64,000 bases of DNA from positions 19,729,631 to 19,793,630 of the forward strand of contig NC_133294.1 of assembly GCF_005239225.2 (NCBI RefSeq), read 5' to 3'. A program made the position numbers and the translations under genes. The DNA is from Populus alba (Eukaryota; Streptophyta; Magnoliopsida; Malpighiales; Salicaceae). Positions 57,201 to 64,000 of this stretch are shown piece after piece; position 1 is the stretch's first letter, and the number at the start of each line of letters is the position of its first letter. A model generated the notes under the pieces. The model was not told the DNA's origin and did not search any database. It saw only the letters and a list, made by a program, of their open reading frames with translations.

Positions 57201-60200
57201 AGTGTCATGAAACATTATATTGTATGTAGATATCTATTAATTTGTCTTCCTTCACCTCTTAATTTTCATGTTCATTAATCATCTTCAAGTTCATTTGAAC
57301 TCTATTTTTTCTTATGACATCTAGACTTACACGTATTAATAAATATTAGATTATAAATAGAAGTATAGTTGATATGATGTTGGTGTACAACTACATTTAC
57401 AAGATAATACAAATAAAAATGCTCCCTTTTTGTTTTTATAATCTTGATTGTTTTTATTTATTCTATTTAACAGGTATATTGCTTGGTCTTAAATTTATCT
57501 TTAAATTTATAACACTTTTCAGATTATTATAAAGAAGAAGTAATTTTTTAGTAGCATGGTCTTGATGAAGTAATAAAAAAAGGCATGTGGAAATTAGAGT
57601 CGGGATCTTCTTTCATAGGGCTGTCCAACTCGATCACGTGGAATGTGGGGGTTTTCTACATGGGTTCTTTCGTCTCGAGAACAGCGTCTTCTACATTCTG
57701 GATTGATGGTGCAACTTGACTAAATAATTCACCTATTAATTACAATTTAACATAAAACTTGATCTTCTTAATTAGCCACCTGATAAATGGGCTAAGCCTG
57801 AACTTGACCCACCATTCACGTGCCGGTGAGTGGGTTCGAGAGCATGGCTTTAAATATACACTTAGCAGTGATTGCTTTCTTTCTTTTAAAAATGGTGCCC
57901 GTAATAACCACCAACTTCTCAAGATACGCGGAACCAGATTTTGTATTGGTATCCGTCGAAAGGGTGTTTGATTAGGGTTCATCATGTTACGTCACCTAGT
58001 CTCATTTCTTTTTCATCAATTAATAATTAAACTCTTAATAATCGAGATGTACAGCCCTTTGATTACAAGGAACATCCACAAGCAGATGCACCTGTCTCTT
58101 CCGAAACCCAAGCACCGAATTACAAGAGAGAAATGCAGTGTGTTGCCACGGAGTTTTCAAGACTTGAGAAGCTCGCTCGACTAATTATTATTTTTCCTCT
58201 GTGTTGGGTTCTTAATTGATTTATTTTTTCATGCTATGCCTTCCTTTTTTATTTCTTTATTTTGCTCGCCGACTCTGCCATCTGTGCCTTATTATTTTGT
58301 TGTTATTGATTTCAATTAGGTTTGGTTTCGATGTCGGTTGACGAGCTCCCTTTTATGAAAGAATTTTTTTCACTGCTTTTCCCTGTCCCTGGCTCTATGT
58401 CTATGGACTATGACGATGATCTTCATAATGTCGTTTTCTTACTAAAATCCATTGATTGATTGATTGTTGTTGTCTTAATCTGTGTTGTTGTGCTTGATTT
58501 GTACATGTTTTGTGCCTCTCTTTCTCTTTAAAATCTCTGCATGTTGTGTATTGTTTTACTGTCATGCTAAGGATTTCCTTGTTAATTTATTCCATTTGTG
58601 TTTTTTTTTTTTATATACTCAGTTGTGTGTTGCTTTCTCTGTTCATATGCATCATTAGCTTCGTTTTTTCCTTTTTTATGTTCATGTTTTCTCAATTTTA
58701 AGCTATCATGCCCCTTTTTTTGTGCCCCTTTCATTGTTTGTCGTTTATTTGCCTCCGGTTCACTGCATCATTTAATTTGTTTCTTTTTCTTTTTGGTGCT
58801 TTTTCAGCCTTCTACTGTGTCTTTCAGCCTAGAAATATAGTTGTAGTCTTGTAGATGGCTTTAGTTGATTCTGTTCCTAAACAAGGACTGTTTCTTAGAT
58901 TTAGACGGGTCTCAATTAATGCCCTTCTTGCTCTTGTATGGATGGCGGGGAGTTCCATGAATTTAAGAAAAAAATCACTAAATTGTGATTAAACTTTTTT
59001 TTTTTTTGTTTTCCTTCGATGCCCGTGTTGGTATTGGGAAACCTTTTAGAACACGTGGTTTTACGATATTAATTTTGTTCCCTCGGCTTTTATTATGAAA
59101 AAAAATCACTAAATTGTCACTCTTTTTATTATTATTTTTAATTTGTTTCCCGTCTCTAACATGGATTATCGATGCTCTCCTCAATCTTCACGGAATGTTT
59201 TGCACCTTTTCTGAATCGGTTTTGATTGTTTTCTTCATTCTATTTCAATTTTAGGAGTTGGAGGGCGAATGGAAATTTCTTATTTGCTTATAATAATATT
59301 GAAATATTATATGAAATCACTATAACTACGATGATTATTATTCACTCATCCTCGCAACTCACGCGTTCGTAAATCGCCATTTATTTAGTATTCATGTGTC
59401 ATTAGATCCCGGTATTTTCAATACTTTCATTTCAATCCCCTCCTTCATTTCTTTCACATTCCATTTCTAGACATGCAGAAAAAATAGAGAAAACTTCAGC
59501 CGACCATTAAAACCATCAAGACTGATGTCATCGACTTTCTCTTTGAGATTCAAAATATATTCTATGAGCTCTTGAGATGATTCTGATTCATTTTTTTGAT
59601 TGAAAATGATGGAGAATATAGGATTTACAGCACAAAATCAACCACTCCCAATTTTATATGTTATATTTGAACCGCATCTAAAGTATTGGTGAAACAATTT
59701 TTTTCTTAGGGGGGTTTCGGGCCGATGCTGACATGTTACCAGCCGAAACACTTCTTTCTCTACCAATCTTTACACACATACATTTTCTTTTCATCGCGAG
59801 TTGGACTAATGTTTAAGTGATGGAAATTTTTTTCATATAATCATTAAATTCGGTTCAGCGAGTCAAATCTAAAAATTTTAAAATTGACTTTTTATCAAAT
59901 CTAAGTTTCAAATTAAATCATATAGAAGTTATTTAAATGTGAATCATTTGACTTGACGGGTATAAAAAAAAATAAAAAAAATGATAAAAAAATAATCAAA
60001 GACCAAATGCGTAAGTTCAAAGGCAATCTAAACAATCAATAAAAAAGTAGTTTAGAGAATTAACCAAAGTTTTTATTTTTTATTTTTTAAAATATTAAGA
60101 CAGTGATATATTGAAACGATTCAATTTAACTTTGGTTAACTCTTTAAACTTATTATTTAAATTGTGAATCCTAATGGGTTTAGTAATATTTTTTTTATAT

Positions 60201-61012
60201 ATATAATAATAATAATAGTAAAGTTTACCAAACTCTGATCTAACTTGTGAGTGCTTTAAAAAAAAAGTAAATAAATTTGTAAAATGATGCAATTGAAAGA
60301 TTAAAAAAACATGAAATTTTACTTTTAATTTATTTTTTAATCTTCCAAAAATATATTTTTATAAAATTTAAATTTTTAGTTTTTACGTATTTTGAATGAC
60401 GTGCATCCTTTCAATGACGAATAATTTTCTAAATATTTATTATAAAGAGCGTTAAAAAAATGAATATAACAGCAAAAACTATTTTACAAAGCAGTCTGTG
60501 CTCAGAATGGTATAGCTCTAAGATTTTCCTTCAGAAGCGAAATAATAAGAAGAAGACGAAGAGAAGGAGAGGAGGAGGTTCTGTAGCCAGCAGCATTTTA
60601 TTTCTTTTCTAAATTCGTAGCCATCATCATCGATTATCGTTTTGTGAAATTTATAGTCAACAATGATTAGCTGAAAAATACATGACATTTATTTAAAAAT
60701 AATGGATGCCACGTAGATGCAGGACAAGGAGCGTGATGATCACTCGGACATCCCACATGGTATGCTAGGAGGCCACTAGGGATCACAAACTAGGTTCCCT
60801 GCGAAGAAAATTGTATTTTAATTAACTAACGACTCGCAAATTGCAATTACACACTGACTTTGCCTCTAAAAATACTTCTACGTTGACCAGAAACACGTTT
60901 TAGTGCCGCCCGCTTTTGGACATTAATCAACAAGAAACCCGTCATTTGCTTAATTATATTCGCGTTTGTTTCTGATGAGATAGCTTCTCGTTGTATGAAC
61001 TTGAAGTCCTCA
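57201..61012. other. Intergenic DNA, no supported gene
   Basis: Mostly AT-rich. A T/C-rich run of balanced composition at 58000-58900 gives Phe/Leu/Ser-rich chance frames. Direct repeats of AAAAAATCACTAAATTGT occur at about 58969 and 59100. A dispersed-repeat-like stretch with TCAAATCTAAAAATTTT lies near 59860-60180. A purine-rich patch at 60545-60580 (GAAGAAGACGAAGAGAAGG) has no coding context. Confidence 0.45.
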
Positions 61013-61215
61013 AAATTGTTGTGTAATTATAATTGTTTTTTAAAATATTTTTTATTTAAAAATATATTAAAATAATTTTTTAAAATTATTTAAAAATTAT
61101 TTTTGACATTAACACATCAAAATAATTTGAAAACACCATAAAAATATTAATTTAAAATAAAAATAAAAATTTAATGTTTTTTAAAAAATACTTTTAAAAC
61201 ATAAAAAAATAGGGT
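61013..61215. repeat. MITE-like AT-rich element
   Basis: It begins near GTTGTGTAATTATAATTG, contains TTTTGACATTAACACATCAAA at the centre, and ends ACTTTTAAAACATAAAAAAATAGGG. A well-preserved family member of about 200 bp, non-coding. Confidence 0.5.
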
Positions 61216-61467
61216 CTAAAATAAAAAATATATATATAAAAAATTAAATTTTAGATTGAAACTCATATTTCTTTGGATACCACAAAGTAAGAAATTCAAC
61301 GGAGGCTCCCCTTTCTTGTGTTTGAAACTCGATGATCATTCTCACTGTAGGAAAAAAAAATATTCTTTGATTACTCACCTAACAAAAATTTCATTTCAAC
61401 AATCAATGATAAAATTTTGAAATATAGTACAACCTAGTTTATTTTAAGAAAATAATTATTGAGTGAT

Positions 61468-61655
61468 TTTTAAAAAAAATGTTTGTTTATTTTTGTATTT
61501 TAAAAATATTTTTGAAAAAATTAAAAATATATATATTTTCTTCTTATTATTATTATTTTTTATTTTTTTTAAAATATTTTGATAAACTCGTATAAAATAT
61601 AAATTTTAAAAAATAAAAAAGTATATTTTAAATATTTTTAAAAATAACTGTTATG
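61468..61655. repeat. MITE-like AT-rich element
   Basis: GTTTGTTTATTTTTGTATTTT at the left, TTTTGATAAACTCGTATAAAA in the centre, and an ATTTTTAAAAATAACTGTTATG right half. The ends are more decayed than at 61013. Confidence 0.4.
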
Positions 61656-63817
61656 ATAATATCAGTTAAAGACATGTCTTGTCATTGTAAAGTTGGGTTG
61701 GGTCCATGAACTGTTGACGGTTTCATGTTTCGTCAACATATGTATCGATAATGAGTTTCCAAATATATATATATAATTCATGGTTTTAAAAAAGTGGTAC
61801 TATATTTCAAAAGATTGAGCTGAGATTTATGACTTTCACTGATTTTGATTCCGGCCATATCTTGTTAGTTTGCTTCTTCACATGTATGTATATATATATA
61901 TAACTATTTTTATATACTATAATGGATGTTAACATCAAGCTTAAAATAAGTGACACTAGACCTAGAAATTAACATTGGATTCCACCTAGCTAGCTGCAGG
62001 GGTGGTGGATTTAAGATCACAGGCGGAGGCACGAAATAGAGCTAGTAAATGCGAGAGATAAAATGAAAATGGCATATATAGACACAGTATATCTTGAAAA
62101 TCAACCTTCTTTTGTATTGTAGCACGGCATCTCTTCAACGAGATATATGTGTCATCTACTTTGGTCTCAAAAACTTTTACATTTCAAAGCGATTTGTACC
62201 ATCGTAAATTAAATGCTCTCCCCACATACGGGCTCGTGTTCGTGTTGTTTTCCATTTTCCTCCAAAAATCAAAAAATAAAAATGAAGTTGATTAGCCAAT
62301 CATACAGCAGCAGATCAAAAGTACCAGTAGTACTCAACCCGACAATTGCAAGTTCAGACGTAGTGATCATGCACGCACTGTTTCCTTCCTCCATTGCAGT
62401 GAAAGGATACATTTCGCCAGGGCTTGAGTGTTGTCTCCAAAAACATGAGCATCAAAAAACTGGCCAAACGCCACTGAAACCTACCGTGTAGCTCCATCCA
62501 AAACAAACAAGGCAGGCTGACCTAGCTACTTCCAGAGCATCAGCAAGGACACGGAAGTGTAAAGGGAAGTAAAAAAGTATCTTTACTTTGCCTAACTCCT
62601 CCTAAAAAATAACTAATAAACTTTGTAGCTCCAACGTGATTCGTCAAGACCAAAACTATACACTAATTTTAATACTTTATTCCCGGAAGGAGTTGACATT
62701 TCACCAATCCAGCTTGGGTATTCCCCGAGGAAACCAAAAAAAAAAACGTCAGCAATGAGGAGGAAAGACAATAGCCAAGCTACACAGCATGGGTTATCTC
62801 GTGGCTTTAGTCTTAAGTTTACGGATCTTAAGAAAAGGGACCCACGTGAGTGTCTGAATAATTGACTATTTGATGACATGCACTCTAACTTACCACTGTC
62901 AAATCACTCTTTTTGGGAAGGTACCAGAACCGGGACTCCATTTTCTTGACCTTTTTGGTTTTCGCTAACTTTAATGAGCAATTAACTGCGAGTAGTTAAT
63001 TTTGGATGCCTCTACGAATTAGAGTTAGGGGAGGAGCTGCCTGGTTTGTTTAATAGTTCTATGCTTTTCAAGTTTCGAGACTTGGAGGGACCCTTTACCC
63101 AAAAAACCATTTGAGTAAGGGAGACAACTAGAATTCATATGGTCAAGGTTTTACATAGGAGAGATCAGCTATTAGAAAAATAAAATAATAATAATTAAGG
63201 TGTGAATTAGGCAATTACAGTACAAATTAAAACGAAACGGCGAATTAACACGGCAGCAGAGGAATTTGATGAAATAACATATTTTAGAATATATGATTGT
63301 GAATTATGATATTAATTAAAATTTAAAAGTCTTTCTAGTTATTTTAGGAAAATTTTATTAACAAATTTATCAACATCTATATATAACAAAAAATAGTTTT
63401 TATAAGATTTATTATTTAGTTTGTTGATCTGAAATTTAATTTAGTTAATGATGTAGAACAGTAAAACTCAAAACGTCGCCTTCTAGGATTGCATTTAATG
63501 TATCTTGGTGTCTCCATTACGGTGACGGGGCACGTGTCATTAGAAGATTGGCGGTTTTTTCTTCCCCTTCTATCTCCTCTCTCCCTTCCTGGAAAAACAA
63601 GCCATTGCAAAAAAAATAAGTTTGGTTATTTAATTATTGAATCAAATTAAGTCTTTATTATTTTGATTACAATGTATCATGTCTTGAATCCTTTATTGGG
63701 TTATTTTTTTTTTAAATTTTATTCATTGACATTTGAGTTTTATATTAAATTTGATTCACATTCTTTTGATTATTATTTTTATTTTGTCTTGTCATTTTCT
63801 TAATTTAAATTATTTTT
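61656..63817. other. Intergenic DNA, no supported gene
   Basis: Short TA tracts lie near 61763 and 61890. Frames at 62213-62491 (+, 92 codons) and 62613-62879 (-, 88 codons) have no recognisable family. The minus one has a hydrophobic stretch (WLLSFLLIADVFFFGFLG) but no other support. From about 63.6 kb the sequence becomes T-rich and repetitive. Confidence 0.4.
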
Positions 63818-64000
63818 CAATTTCATCCTTTATGATTTGATTTGATTTTTTTTGTGTTAAATTTGGTCATTATTCTTTTCAAATCTATATTTTTTTTTCT
63901 TTTTTATCTTTTTTTTTTGTTGAATTTGTTTTTTCAATTTCATCTCTTGTGATTTGATTTGATTTTTTTTGTGTTAAATTTGGTCATTATTCTTTTCAAA
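63818..64000. repeat. 117-bp-period tandem repeat, running off the right edge
   Basis: CAATTTCATCCTTTATGATT at 63818 recurs as CAATTTCATCTCTTGTGATT at 63935, followed by the same TTTTTTTTGTGTTAAATTTGG line in both. Offset is 117 bases and the copies differ at few positions. The array is cut by the window end. Confidence 0.8.

Noticed and set aside
58510..58840. Phe/Ser/Cys-rich frames of 63 and 80 codons
   Set aside because: They result from T-rich DNA, overlap in different phases, and have no recognisable content.

Overview
The window is eukaryotic nuclear DNA from a dicot plant. It is very AT-rich, its genes have short GT-AG introns, and it is full of decayed plant retroelements, MITE-like AT-rich repeats and microsatellites. 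Protein similarity and the style of the repeats (degenerate tandem units carrying a 'CCCGTGACCTAGGTTATGAG'-type core, and many short AT-rich elements ending in 'TCTCAAACAC') suggest a woody eudicot of the Populus/Salicaceae type. That assignment rests on recognition, not on a search.

I can support three protein-coding genes, all on the + strand. (1) 12175-13493: a four-exon bHLH transcription factor of the bHLH93/bHLH61 type (347 aa). (2) 25140-25857: a two-exon gene for a small one-pass membrane protein (123 aa) like the Arabidopsis 'hydroxyproline-rich glycoprotein family' protein At5g65660. (3) 44707-47849: a six-exon Aux/IAA auxin co-repressor of the IAA8/IAA9 type (365 aa), with a probable ~1.1 kb intron in its 5' leader. 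All splice junctions used are GT-AG and keep the reading frame. In Arabidopsis, as I recall it, bHLH93, this membrane protein and IAA9 are At5g65640, At5g65660 and At5g65670. The window therefore looks like a conserved ancestral gene block expanded from a few kb to about 36 kb by intergenic repeats. I see no homologue of the gene I recall between them (At5g65650, a DUF1195 protein).

Layout. 1-12 kb: gene-poor DNA with a degenerate ~160-bp tandem array (about 3.98-4.75 kb), MITE-like elements and probable retroelement debris. 12-13.5 kb: the bHLH gene with a TATA box and a GA microsatellite in its leader. 13.5-25 kb: a probable minus-strand Ty3/gypsy gag fossil (about 16.1-17.2 kb), an 81-bp tandem duplication, and two direct ~2-kb copies of a GC-richer repeat resembling Tat/Ogre-type LTR/leader sequence. 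25.1-25.9 kb: the membrane-protein gene. 26-43 kb: a repeat desert with a ~0.6-kb tandem duplication (28.6-29.9 kb), a complete 289-bp TRIM retrotransposon with 78-bp LTRs (31617-31905), an 'AACCGG'-rich repeat and several MITE-like elements. 43.4-48.2 kb: the IAA9-type gene. 48-64 kb: intergenic DNA with a decayed Ty1/copia RT-RNase H fossil (56.15-57.2 kb) and a 117-bp-period tandem repeat running off the right edge.

I found no rRNA, tRNA, CRISPR or prokaryotic-type features. The strongest observations are the microsynteny block, the intact TRIM, the paired 2-kb repeats with a near-perfect GC-rich hairpin, and candidate leader features (micro-uORFs, a leader-intron auxin response element) at the membrane-protein and IAA9 genes.
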